64,000 nt of DNA from CAIYEO01 sp037139575 (lineage in GTDB: Bacteria > Patescibacteriota > Saccharimonadia > Saccharimonadales > UBA4665). Where the stretch lies: NCBI GenBank assembly GCA_037139575.1, contig JBAXGD010000001.1, forward strand, positions 1 through 64,000, written 5' to 3'. The position numbers and the translations under genes are program-made. The notes beneath the pieces are model-generated. The model worked only from the letters and a program-made list of their open reading frames with translations, made no database searches and was not told the DNA's origin. Of the stretch, positions 49,227 to 58,163 are shown piece after piece. The stretch's first letter is position 1. Every line of letters begins with the position of its first letter.

Positions 49227-50519
49227 ATGAAGCATACTGTAAGCCAATTAAAACTAGATAGCGGAGCAGAGGGACTATTAATAAACGTTCCTGATGCAAG
49301 CGTAATGACTTTTGAGTTGAGTTTCAGGGCGGGTGAATATCTTGTTGAAGACAGTAAGTGGGAAACGCCACATTTGATGGAGCACTTATTGTTAGGCGCA
49401 AATCAATTCATACCTAAGGCACGAGCGTTCCAGGCAGAATTTGAAAAAAATGGAGCCTATAATAACGCATCAACAAACGCCTATGATATTACCTATGAAG
49501 CAGAATGTGCAGATTTCGAATGGGAAAGAATTCTTCACTTATTACTGGTATCTATAAGTAAGCCACTTTTCCTTGAAGATGAATTTGTTGCAGAATCAGG
49601 TAACGTCAAGGAAGAACTTGCCTCAAGATCAAATAATCATTTTAGATATCTTAGCTTAGCTCTGAAAGAGAAATATGGCTATGTTGCTAAGACTGATCAA
49701 GAAAGACTTAAGCTAATGAAAAATGTTAAGTTAGCAGATATCTGGGACCATTATAATAAAACCCATACACTTACCAACTTGAGGTTTGTAATAGCGGGTA
49801 AGATAACTCCTAATCGGCAGAAAATCGTTAAAGCACTAATAGAAAGCCTAGACTTACCTAAGGGGAGTGGGAGACCGAAGTTGCCTCATGAAGTACCAAA
49901 AAAATTAACTTCGCCTTTATTTATTAAGAACACTTCAGTAGACACGGTATATTTTTATATAGATAGTTTCCTAAAGAGAAAACTTACAGACACAGAAGCC
50001 GATGCTCTTGGACTTGCTAATACGATGCTCACCGAAACTCTCTATTCTAAGATACTTGGAACTGCTAGAGAACGAGGCTTAGTCTACGGGATGAACTCGG
50101 GCTACGGTCAGTCTTATAAGAGCTCTAATTGGTGGTTTGGAACCCAAGTTATGCAAGAAAATATCGGGCCATTATTTGAGATTATTAAAGAAGAACTTAC
50201 TAAAGTTTTTAATGGAGAGCTCGCCAACGATGATGTGGCAGAAGCTAAGCAATATTCCCTAGGTAGATTCCAGAGAAGTGCTCAAACAGTTGCCGGAATT
50301 ATGTCAGGATATTCTAATAGGTATTTCTTTGATGGCGTCATCGAGGATTATTACCAAGTACCAGATAGAATAAAGAAAATAGAAAAAGACACAATTATAG
50401 CCGTCTCACGAGCTATGTTCGAAGATGGAATATGGGGCCTAGGGATACTCGGAAACATAAATGAAGAAGTTGCTCTTGAACTCAGGAATCAACTCAAAAG
50501 TCTCTGGCGATTAAAATAG
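49227..50519 (+). CDS. M16-family zinc peptidase (processing-peptidase-like)
   Basis: 430 residues, two homologous M16 halves. The inverted zinc motif HLMEH (His49, Glu52, His53) and the third ligand Glu129 (NVKEEL) are intact, so the N-terminal half should be active. The C-terminal half has the RERGLVYGMNSGY stretch typical of the family. The role is probably peptide degradation or processing; a link with SecA, 7 nt upstream, is only positional. Confidence 0.9.
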   Translation: MKHTVSQLKLDSGAEGLLINVPDASVMTFELSFRAGEYLVEDSKWETPHLMEHLLLGANQFIPKARAFQAEFEKNGAYNNASTNAYDITYEAECADFEWERILHLLLVSISKPLFLEDEFVAESGNVKEELASRSNNHFRYLSLALKEKYGYVAKTDQERLKLMKNVKLADIWDHYNKTHTLTNLRFVIAGKITPNRQKIVKALIESLDLPKGSGRPKLPHEVPKKLTSPLFIKNTSVDTVYFYIDSFLKRKLTDTEADALGLANTMLTETLYSKILGTARERGLVYGMNSGYGQSYKSSNWWFGTQVMQENIGPLFEIIKEELTKVFNGELANDDVAEAKQYSLGRFQRSAQTVAGIMSGYSNRYFFDGVIEDYYQVPDRIKKIEKDTIIAVSRAMFEDGIWGLGILGNINEEVALELRNQLKSLWRLK

Positions 50520-50525
50520 AAAAAC

Positions 50526-51602
50526 ATGGATAAATTACTAAAAATATCTGATGAATTGTCCGACGAAATAAATAAATCATTAGATAAGATTGATTATTTT
50601 GCACTTAAGGAAAAGCTAAATATTTCGACTGAAGAATCTCTAAAAAGTGATTTTTGGAAAGATTCACAGCATGCTCAGATTGTTATGCAGGAAATAGCTG
50701 ACATACAGAGAAAGATTGAGCCATGGAACAATATACTTGGAGATTCTGAATATCTTAAAGAATTGATAGAGTTAAATGATAATAAAATTGAGAACGATAT
50801 AACCGAGCTTATAAATAGTATAAGAAATAATATTAACGACTTAAGACTCTTGACTAGGCTGTCGGGTCCGTATGATTCTAGCAATGCCATAGTTAGTATT
50901 TTTGCCGGAGCGGGTGGTACTGACGCTCAAGACTGGACACAAATGTTACTCAGAATGTATACCCGATGGGCCGATCAGGAAAAAGGAAAGATTACTGTAA
51001 TTAATGAATCACCAGGTGAAGAAGCAGGTCTAAAGAGCGTAACAATAGAAATAAAGGGCACAGATGTATACGGTCGCCTCAAAGGTGAGCACGGAGTCCA
51101 TAGACTAGTAAGGCTAAGCCCTTTTAACTCTAATAATCTTAGGGAGACTAGTTTTGCAAAGGTGGAAGTTCTACCCGAGATAAACCAGCCTGAAAAATTG
51201 GAGATTGATCCTAAGGACTTAAAGATTGATGTTTATAGGGCAGGCGGACACGGTGGTCAATCAGTGAATACTACAGATTCCGCAGTGAGAATTACCCATA
51301 TTCCAACAGGAATTAATGTTGCTATTCAGAATGAAAGAAGCCAAGCGCAAAATAAAGAAGTAGCAATGACAATAATTAGATCAAAGCTAGTTCAATTACA
51401 AATTGAACAGCATAAAGATAATTTATCTGATCTAAAAGGACCAAATCAATCTGCAGAGTGGGGAAGTCAAATACGATCATATGTTCTTCATCCCTATAAG
51501 ATGGTTAAAGACTTGAGAACAAACTTTGAAACCAGCGATGTCGACTCAGTTTTGGACGGAAATATCAATCAGCTAATTGAAGCATTCATTGATCACGAAT
51601 AA
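50526..51602 (+). CDS. prfB: Peptide chain release factor 2
   Basis: 358 residues. The UGA-reading motif SPF (198-200) and the catalytic GGQ (243-245) are both present. The frame is continuous from ATG 50526, so the programmed +1 frameshift found in many prfB genes is absent. It reads UAA and UGA, which supports the standard code in this genome. The gene is co-directional with the M16 gene (6 nt) and followed by ftsE. Confidence 0.96.
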   Translation: MDKLLKISDELSDEINKSLDKIDYFALKEKLNISTEESLKSDFWKDSQHAQIVMQEIADIQRKIEPWNNILGDSEYLKELIELNDNKIENDITELINSIRNNINDLRLLTRLSGPYDSSNAIVSIFAGAGGTDAQDWTQMLLRMYTRWADQEKGKITVINESPGEEAGLKSVTIEIKGTDVYGRLKGEHGVHRLVRLSPFNSNNLRETSFAKVEVLPEINQPEKLEIDPKDLKIDVYRAGGHGGQSVNTTDSAVRITHIPTGINVAIQNERSQAQNKEVAMTIIRSKLVQLQIEQHKDNLSDLKGPNQSAEWGSQIRSYVLHPYKMVKDLRTNFETSDVDSVLDGNINQLIEAFIDHE

Positions 51603-51621
51603 AAATAAATTACTAATCTAG

Positions 51622-51650
51622 TTCAAGTATAAAAGCGCTTTTGCTATAAT
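51622..51650 (+). promoter_or_regulatory. ftsE promoter with a palindrome in the spacer
   Basis: TTCAAG (51622-51627), 17-nt spacer, TATAAT (51645-51650). The spacer holds the perfect 12-bp palindrome AAAAGCGCTTTT (51631-51642), a possible operator. The ATG at 51662 is 11 nt downstream of the -10 box. Confidence 0.45.
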
Positions 51651-51661
51651 AGATTCATAAT

Positions 51662-52342
51662 ATGATTTTGTTAGACAGAGTATCAAAAATATACAATAGA
51701 AAAGCAACAGCACTGGATAGGATAAATCTTCACATTGAGCCTAAGGAGTTTGTAATTGTAGTTGGCCAAAGTGGTGCCGGCAAAACAACCCTATTGAGAT
51801 TATTAACTAGAGAAGAAAAGCCAACTTCAGGCAAGATTGTTGTTGGTGGAATTGATTACGATAAACTAAAAGATAAAGACATACCGCTTTTAAGAAGGAA
51901 AATAGGAGTTGTTTTTCAGGATTTTAAATTACTCCCCAACCGAACTGTTTTTGAGAACGTAGCGTTTGCTTTAGAGATAGTTGGTATGGGCAACAAAGAA
52001 ATTCAAAATACTGTGCCTAAAGTTTTAGATATAGTTAACCTAAAGAATAAAGCTAATAATATGCCATACGAGCTATCCGGTGGTGAGAGGCAAAGAGTAG
52101 CTATCGCCCGAGCTATTGTTAGGCAGCCTAAAATTTTAATTGCTGATGAGCCTACAGGAAATCTTGATCCTAAATATGCATGGGATGTAATTAAGGTTCT
52201 GGAGAAAATTAATAAATTTGGAACTACAGTTTTGCTGACCACTCATAATCAGGAGATTGTAAATAAGCTAAAAAGACGAGTTGTTGTTATAGAAAACGGT
52301 AAAATTGCTAGTGATAGAACCAATGCGAGCTATAGACTATGA
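51662..52342 (+). CDS. ftsE: Cell division ATP-binding protein FtsE
   Basis: 226 residues. ABC ATPase with Walker A GQSGAGKTTLLRLL (about 36-49), the Q-loop VFQDFKLLPN, the signature LSGGERQRVAIARA (about 138-151), Walker B ILIADEPTGNLD and the H-loop TTHN. With FtsX it forms a type VII-like ABC complex that transmits force to wall hydrolases. It overlaps ftsX by 4 nt. Confidence 0.96.
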   Translation: MILLDRVSKIYNRKATALDRINLHIEPKEFVIVVGQSGAGKTTLLRLLTREEKPTSGKIVVGGIDYDKLKDKDIPLLRRKIGVVFQDFKLLPNRTVFENVAFALEIVGMGNKEIQNTVPKVLDIVNLKNKANNMPYELSGGERQRVAIARAIVRQPKILIADEPTGNLDPKYAWDVIKVLEKINKFGTTVLLTTHNQEIVNKLKRRVVVIENGKIASDRTNASYRL

Positions 52343-53289
52343 AAAGATCATGGATAACATTTAGTAGGGTCATCAAATCTGGTTTCGTAAACTTTTTTAG
52401 GAATCTTTCTTTAGCTTTGCCAGCTATAGCAGTAATGTCGGTGACTTTGTTCATAACTCTTTTTCTTTACATAGCAAATATTACTTTTAGTAATACGATT
52501 AATCAGATAAGTAATAAGATTAATATTACCGTATATCTTTCCGACAAAACGAGCACTCAGCAACTTAATGGTTTTGAGAAGAGCCTGAAAAGTTTCCCAA
52601 ACGTTAAAAAAGTCGAGTACATATCCAAGGACGAAGCATTGGCTATTTATAAAGCTCAAAATGCCAACAATCAAAACTTATTGAAGGCTGTCGATGAAAC
52701 AGGTAATCCGTTGCCTGCGAGTATTAATATTACGCCTTATGATATTAATAAAATTCAAGACATCAAGAACTTTATCAATCAGAAACAATATCTAGCACTT
52801 CAGGATTCTCAGCTTGGAACTTCTTATTCAGGAGACAGAAAACAGGCTATTGATCGTATAGCAAAAGCTACAAAAGTCTTAAGAGAGGCCGGATTAATTG
52901 GCATAGGGGTTTTTGCCCTAGTTTCAGCAATGATAATATTTAATACTTTGCGGATGGCTATTTTTAACCGAAAAGACGAGATTACTATAATGAGACTATT
53001 GGGCGCCAAACCTTGGTACATCAGAGGGCCTTTTGTTGTTGAAGCTTCATTCTATGGAGTTATTTCAGCATTAGTATCGGTTGGAGTAGTGAAGATTATG
53101 TTTTCAATTTTCTCATCAGCTCTAGAGGCGAGTAGCCTTGGCTTATTAGACATAGGATATGCTTCCAAATACTTCAATAAATATATTTGGTTTATTCTGT
53201 TAGTTCAAATTATCTTAGGATTTAGCCTCGGGGCCTTATTCTCTATTATTGCTACTGCAAGATATCTGAAGCTACGTACATCTAAATAA
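52339..53289 (+). CDS. ftsX: Cell division membrane protein FtsX
   Basis: 316 residues with four helices: one near 25-47, an outside domain (about 50-185, with LSDKTSTQQLNGFEKSLKS), then helices near 190-212, 230-260 and 285-310. NRKDEITIMRLLGAKPWYIRGPF is the family signature between helices 2 and 3. It relays FtsE ATP hydrolysis to an extracellular hydrolase, most likely the product of the next gene. Confidence 0.95.
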   Translation: MKRSWITFSRVIKSGFVNFFRNLSLALPAIAVMSVTLFITLFLYIANITFSNTINQISNKINITVYLSDKTSTQQLNGFEKSLKSFPNVKKVEYISKDEALAIYKAQNANNQNLLKAVDETGNPLPASINITPYDINKIQDIKNFINQKQYLALQDSQLGTSYSGDRKQAIDRIAKATKVLREAGLIGIGVFALVSAMIIFNTLRMAIFNRKDEITIMRLLGAKPWYIRGPFVVEASFYGVISALVSVGVVKIMFSIFSSALEASSLGLLDIGYASKYFNKYIWFILLVQIILGFSLGALFSIIATARYLKLRTSK

Positions 53290-53358
53290 TAAGTTCGTCA
53301 TTTACACAAATAAAGAGGTTATGCTATTATTTAATAGTATAACTATGCTGAAATAAAC

Positions 53359-54510
53359 ATGAAAAAACATATCAAAAAAATAAAATTTAATCGTAGCGTT
53401 TCATTTTTTATTCTTGGTGGATTAATTTTGATATCTGCTCCACTCGTAAGAGCTGATACGCTTCAGCAACAAATCAATAATTTACAGAATCAAAATGCTG
53501 TCGTTCAGAGCAATGTTGATTCGCTTCAAAATCAGGCGAAAAGTTTTCAAGATGCAATAAACATTTTACAAGGAAGGGTTAACGCCATTCAGGGAGCTAT
53601 TAATGCAAGTCAGCAAAGTATTGCTGACCTACAAACAAAGATAGCTAAAGCTCAGGCTGACCTGGATTACCAAAAAACAGTATTAGCTTCAAATGTTAGA
53701 GCAATTTATGTTGGAGGTTCAGTAAGTACTATTGAACAGTTAGCTTCTAGCAAGAATATGAATGTTTTCGTTGACCAACAAACATATCACAAGGCAGTTG
53801 AGGGTAAAATCCAAAAAACATTAACAGACATAGCTCTATTACAGAACCAATTAAACACTCAAAAAGCTCAGGTTCAACAGACTCTTAAGGTTCAGCAAGA
53901 GCAAAATGCTCAACTTGCTAGTGACCAGCAAAAACAACAGTCAATGCTGGGATATAATCAGAGCCAACAAGACACCTTCAACCAGCAAATCAAGAGCAAT
54001 TCTTCACAGATTGCAACATTGAGAGCACAGCAAGCTATTTTAAACGCCGCAGGTTCAGGTAATATCATTCCACCGAATAGTGCTGGCGCTGGTGGGGCAT
54101 GTGATGCTGGACAAGGCCAGGGCAATGGCGGATATCCAATGCCATGGTGTAATGCCTACGAGGACTCAGTCATAACTTCTGGGGGATTCCCTAACCGAGA
54201 ATGTACATCCTTCGCATATTGGTATTTCACGAGCATTGAAGGCAAGTCCCTATACGTAAACGGAGATGCAAAATATTGGATATATACCGCTAACAGACCA
54301 GTAGATCAAACACCTGAAGATGGAGCTATTGCGGTTAAGACAAGCGGGCAATGGGGGCACGTAATGATAGTTGTTGCCGTACCTGGCGAAAAATATGGTG
54401 GAAGGGTTGTTCCCGATGGTTCAATTGTAACTTTTGAAATGAATACCTATCTTGATGGTAAGTTTTACGTGAAAGAACGTACATATTCCGGCTATTACTT
54501 TATTCATTAA
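53359..54510 (+). CDS. Secreted coiled-coil CHAP peptidoglycan hydrolase (PcsB-like)
   Basis: 383 residues. A signal peptide (1-32, cut after LVRA) precedes a long Gln/Asn-rich coiled coil (about 35-230, with heptads such as INNLQNQNAVVQSNVDSLQ), a Gly/Pro linker (about 232-262) and a C-terminal CHAP domain with Cys282 (ECTSFA) and His334 (WGHVMIVV). CHAP enzymes cut peptide cross-links or stems in the wall. In streptococci the coiled-coil CHAP protein PcsB is activated by FtsEX; this gene lies 69 nt after ftsX, so the same pairing is likely. The coiled coil is almost free of Glu, an unusual composition. Confidence 0.9.
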   Translation: MKKHIKKIKFNRSVSFFILGGLILISAPLVRADTLQQQINNLQNQNAVVQSNVDSLQNQAKSFQDAINILQGRVNAIQGAINASQQSIADLQTKIAKAQADLDYQKTVLASNVRAIYVGGSVSTIEQLASSKNMNVFVDQQTYHKAVEGKIQKTLTDIALLQNQLNTQKAQVQQTLKVQQEQNAQLASDQQKQQSMLGYNQSQQDTFNQQIKSNSSQIATLRAQQAILNAAGSGNIIPPNSAGAGGACDAGQGQGNGGYPMPWCNAYEDSVITSGGFPNRECTSFAYWYFTSIEGKSLYVNGDAKYWIYTANRPVDQTPEDGAIAVKTSGQWGHVMIVVAVPGEKYGGRVVPDGSIVTFEMNTYLDGKFYVKERTYSGYYFIH

Positions 54511-54576
54511 ACTTTTAGTGAATTATCTTCGAATTGTCTATAATTAAAATATAAGTAAAAGAGGGGAGCCGATTAG

Positions 54577-55800
54577 GTGTCAAAAAAACATAGTTTTAAT
54601 TTTCAGAAAATTACCAAAAAAATTCATTTTTCTAAAATCATGATCTTATTAACTTTTGTCATAGTTTATTTGCTGGGAGTAAATGTAGGAAATGGAAATA
54701 TAGGACTAGGCACTGGCAAGCCTTTGAATGAGCAATTAAGTTCAAAAATTGACTACAGCTCAGTTAATCAGCTTTACGAATTACTTAGAAATAATTATGA
54801 CGGGAAACTAAACAATAGCCAGGTTTTGGATGGACTCAAAACTGGATTGGCAAATTCTACAAATGATCCATACACCGAGTATTTTAGTCCTTCACAGACT
54901 ACTGACTTCAATAATCAGTTGAATGAATCCTTCAGCGGAATTGGAGCCGAAATGGGCAAGAATGATAATAACCAGATTATAATTGTTTCGCCTATATCAG
55001 GATTTCCTGCAGATAAGGCCGGTCTTCATGCTAAAGACATAATAACTGCCATAAACGGTGAGAGCACTTCAGCAATGAGTGTTGATACTGCAGTTGGTAA
55101 GATTCGTGGACCTGCTAACACAAACGTAAAGCTCGATATTATCAGAGGTGGTAATCAGCAGCTTACGTTTAATATAAAAAGAGAGAAAATTACATTACCA
55201 AGCGTTAAAAGTAAAACTCTAGATGGAAATATCGGCTATATATCTATTAATCAATTTACTCAAGATACTAACAGTCTTGCCACTAAAGCGGCACAGCAAT
55301 TCAAGAGCCAAAATGTTAAAGGAATTGTGCTAGATTTAAGAGGTAATCCGGGAGGGCTAGTTGACGCTGCGGTTGGAGTTTGTAATCTATGGCTTAAGAG
55401 CGGCCAGATGATTATGCAAGAGAAAAAAGGCAACCAAGTAATTAACACATATACAGCGGATGGAGCTAACAATATATTGAATGGTATTCCAACCGTAGTT
55501 TTGGTAGACGGCGGAAGTGCAAGTGCGAGCGAAATAACTGCCGGAGCGCTACACGATAATAATGCTGCAACAATTGTGGGTGAAAAATCTTTCGGAAAGG
55601 GAGTCGTCCAGCAAATATTCAATCTTAGTGGTGGAGCAGAAGCAAAAATAACCGTTGCTAAATGGTACCGACCCAATGGAAAAAACATTCAGCATGTCGG
55701 AATAACTCCAGATAAAAACGTAACTAATACAAAAGATCAGGTTAGTGCGGGTACGGATTCACAGTTAGATACAGCTAAGCAAATTCTTCAAAATCAATAA
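54577..55800 (+). CDS. ctpA: C-terminal processing peptidase (S41)
   Basis: 407 residues. A signal anchor (about 20-37), one PDZ domain (about 115-195, with GIGAEMGKND and KAGLHAKDIITAINGES) and the S41 protease domain with Ser316 (GGSASASEI) and Lys341 (GEKSFGKGVVQ). Such proteases trim or degrade cell-envelope proteins and in several bacteria control wall hydrolases. It directly follows the CHAP hydrolase, so it may regulate it. The start is GTG behind GAGGGGAG; TATAAT at 54539-54544 may be its -10 box. Confidence 0.93.
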   Translation: MSKKHSFNFQKITKKIHFSKIMILLTFVIVYLLGVNVGNGNIGLGTGKPLNEQLSSKIDYSSVNQLYELLRNNYDGKLNNSQVLDGLKTGLANSTNDPYTEYFSPSQTTDFNNQLNESFSGIGAEMGKNDNNQIIIVSPISGFPADKAGLHAKDIITAINGESTSAMSVDTAVGKIRGPANTNVKLDIIRGGNQQLTFNIKREKITLPSVKSKTLDGNIGYISINQFTQDTNSLATKAAQQFKSQNVKGIVLDLRGNPGGLVDAAVGVCNLWLKSGQMIMQEKKGNQVINTYTADGANNILNGIPTVVLVDGGSASASEITAGALHDNNAATIVGEKSFGKGVVQQIFNLSGGAEAKITVAKWYRPNGKNIQHVGITPDKNVTNTKDQVSAGTDSQLDTAKQILQNQ

Positions 55801-55862
55801 AAAACTTGCCTTAGTAACTTGAAATAAGGTAGTATCTAATCAATAAAAAGAGGTAACAAGCG

Positions 55863-57464
55863 GTGATGAGTAGGCCGACTAAGTATATTTTTGTAACGGG
55901 TGGCGTCTTGTCAGGACTTGGCAAGGGTATCACGGCCGCCTCGATCGGAAATCTATTAAAGGCCAGAGGATTAAAGGTCAACATTCAAAAATGCGACCCT
56001 TATTTAAATATCGATGCAGGTACTCTCAATCCTAGAGAGCACGGTGAATGCTTTGTAACTAAAGATGGCGCAGAGACCGATCTGGATCTTGGACATTATG
56101 AAAGATTTTTGGATCAAGAATTAACCCAGTCTAGTAGCCTAATGAGTGGTAGGGTTCTCATGAATGTTATTCAGGATGAAAGAGACGGAAAGTCTGGTGG
56201 TCATTCAGTACAGATTATTCCCCATGTTACTGGTAAAATACAGGATTACATAGAAGCTGCGGGTAGTGGCTTTGATGTTCATATCGTAGAAATCGGTGGT
56301 ACCGTTGGAGACTACGAATCACTTAGTTTCATTGAGGCAATTAGAGAATTTAGCTTACGTGCTGGTAGGGAAAACTGTGCATATGTACATGTAGTTTATT
56401 TGCCATATTTAGGAGCGTCTCAGGAAATAAAAACTAAGCCTGCTCAAAATTCAGTAAGAGATTTAAGAAGCCTAGGTATCATTCCAGACATTTTGGTCGC
56501 TAGGAGTGAGTCGCCATCCCAGGAATCAATTAAAAAGAAGCTAAGTATGTTCTGTGGCATTAGTGAAAGTGCAATTGCTCTAGTACCTAATGAAAGTACT
56601 ATATATAAAGTGCCTCTTACCCTAGAGAATACTGGACTTATTAATGAAATAATAAAAAAACTATCTCTTAAAAATAAGAAAATAAATATTAAGCCATGGG
56701 AAAAAGTTGTCACTAAGGCGCTTACTAAATACGATAAAAAAATTACAGTTGGATTGGTTGCTAAGTACTTAGATAACGCCGATACTTATATGTCTGTTTT
56801 TGAAGCATTAAGAACCGCAGCATGGACCAATAACTGTTCTGTAGATATAAAGTGGATAGACGCTGAACTCCTAACGAAGAAAAATAAATGTGAGAGTTTA
56901 CTGAAGGGTGTGGACGGCATAGTTGTTCCGGGAGGGTTCGGAGGTAGAGGAGTTGAAGGAAAGATAGCCGCTGCTCAATTCTCGCTTAATAATAACTTGC
57001 CTTATTTGGGACTCTGTTTAGGTCTTCAGGTAGCAGTCATTGCCGCAGCTAGGAATTATGGAATTGAAGATGCCAATAGTGAAGAATTTAACCCTAGATC
57101 TAAGAATTTAGTTGTTTCAACAATGACTGGACAAAAAGGTAAGGAGAACACGGGTGGTTCAATGCGACTCGGCAACTACCCTTGCGAGCTAGAAAAAGGT
57201 TCTTTGGCATCAAAGCTATATGCGAGTAAGATGATTTTAGAGAGGCATAGGCACAGATATGAATGCAATAACGCATATAGAGCTGAATATGAGCAATGGG
57301 GCATTAGAGCCACTGGTTTATCCCCGAATGGGAAGCTGGTTGAGATTATAGAAGCACCCGAACATAAATTCTTCTTAGCTAGCCAATTTCATCCAGAATT
57401 CACATCAAGGCCCAACCGAGTTCACCCAATGTTCAATGGTTTCATTAAGAGCATATTGCAATAA
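55863..57464 (+). CDS. pyrG: CTP synthase
   Basis: 533 residues. The amidoligase domain starts KYIFVTGGVLSGLGKGI and has EIGGTVGDYES. The glutamine amidotransferase domain (about 290-533) has PGGFGGRG, the nucleophile Cys in GLCLGLQ and the His/Glu pair in QFHPEFTSRP. It makes CTP from UTP. GTG 55863 and ATG 55866 are both possible starts behind AGAGG. Upstream TTGCCT (about 55806), 18-nt spacer and TAGTAT form a likely promoter. Confidence 0.97.
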   Translation: MMSRPTKYIFVTGGVLSGLGKGITAASIGNLLKARGLKVNIQKCDPYLNIDAGTLNPREHGECFVTKDGAETDLDLGHYERFLDQELTQSSSLMSGRVLMNVIQDERDGKSGGHSVQIIPHVTGKIQDYIEAAGSGFDVHIVEIGGTVGDYESLSFIEAIREFSLRAGRENCAYVHVVYLPYLGASQEIKTKPAQNSVRDLRSLGIIPDILVARSESPSQESIKKKLSMFCGISESAIALVPNESTIYKVPLTLENTGLINEIIKKLSLKNKKINIKPWEKVVTKALTKYDKKITVGLVAKYLDNADTYMSVFEALRTAAWTNNCSVDIKWIDAELLTKKNKCESLLKGVDGIVVPGGFGGRGVEGKIAAAQFSLNNNLPYLGLCLGLQVAVIAAARNYGIEDANSEEFNPRSKNLVVSTMTGQKGKENTGGSMRLGNYPCELEKGSLASKLYASKMILERHRHRYECNNAYRAEYEQWGIRATGLSPNGKLVEIIEAPEHKFFLASQFHPEFTSRPNRVHPMFNGFIKSILQ

Positions 57465-57491
57465 CAGTTAAATTCATATAGGTTATACTTA

Positions 57492-57884
57492 ATGGAAACG
57501 AATTATAAAGATTCCGAAAATAAAAAAAAGATCCTGCTAGTCGAGGACGATAATGCGCTAGCCGATGTCTACTTAAATAGATTAACTAGCGAGGGTTTTG
57601 ATGTAAGAAGGGTTGATAATGGTGAGGATGCGCTTGCTGCTGCAGTTGAATTCCACCCTGATCTAATAGTGCTTGATGTTATGATGCCTAAGATTTCCGG
57701 ATTCGATGTTTTAGATATTTTAAAAAATACGCCAGCCACTGCTCAGATTAAAGTGATGATGCTAACTGCGCTAGGGCAGGAATCAGATCAGAAAAAAGCT
57801 AATGACTTAGGTGCCGATGACTATTTAGTAAAATCTCAAATATCTACAAGCGAAGTCATCAAGAGAATTGAGAAATTGGTATAA
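57492..57884 (+). CDS. Single-domain response regulator
   Basis: 130 residues, receiver only. The acidic pocket (VEDD, 18-20), the phospho-acceptor Asp62 (LIVLDVMMPKISG), Thr near 92 (MLTALG) and Lys near 114 (DYLVKS) are intact. No output domain and no kinase beside it. Its stop codon is separated by 1 nt from the end of rpmA on the opposite strand. It is the second of three receiver genes in the window. Confidence 0.88.
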   Translation: METNYKDSENKKKILLVEDDNALADVYLNRLTSEGFDVRRVDNGEDALAAAVEFHPDLIVLDVMMPKISGFDVLDILKNTPATAQIKVMMLTALGQESDQKKANDLGADDYLVKSQISTSEVIKRIEKLV

Positions 57885-57885
57885 A

Positions 57886-58158
57886 TTAGTCTACAAAGAC
57901 TTCAGTTCTTCGAACTGAACGACCAGTAAATCTAGTGATTTTACGAGTTCTAAAACCAACTACGCCATCTTTAGCAGCGTGAATTGTGTAATTGCGGCTT
58001 AGCATAGTGCCTTTACCGGCTCTTTTCGTAAGTCCAACTTGTCTAACGATAATTTGACCTACTGTTACTTTTTGACCAGCATAAAGCTTAACACCAAGTC
58101 TTTTTCCTTGGCTATCTCTGGTATTTTTTGCTGCTCCACCAGCTTTGACGTGTGACAT
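57886..58158 (-). CDS. rpmA: 50S ribosomal protein bL27
   Basis: 90 residues. The N-terminal tail begins MSHVKAGGAAKNTRDSQGKRLGVKLYAGQKV, the bL27 signature (KAGG, NGRDS-like NTRDS, GKRLGVK). Its N-terminus reaches the peptidyl-transferase centre. There is no cleavable Firmicutes-type extension. It ends the minus-strand pair with the TRM11-like gene (5-nt gap, Shine-Dalgarno AGGA) and is unlinked from rplU. Confidence 0.95.
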   Translation of the reverse strand: MSHVKAGGAAKNTRDSQGKRLGVKLYAGQKVTVGQIIVRQVGLTKRAGKGTMLSRNYTIHAAKDGVVGFRTRKITRFTGRSVRRTEVFVD

Positions 58159-58163
58159 ATGTA

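Noticed and set aside
50526..51602. Programmed frameshift in prfB
   Set aside because: The frame is continuous from the ATG, with no early in-frame TGA or CTTTGA slip site.
57484..57491. Leaderless start for the receiver gene at 57492
   Set aside because: The TATACT there ends only 2 nt before the ATG, too close for transcription to start at or before the codon.
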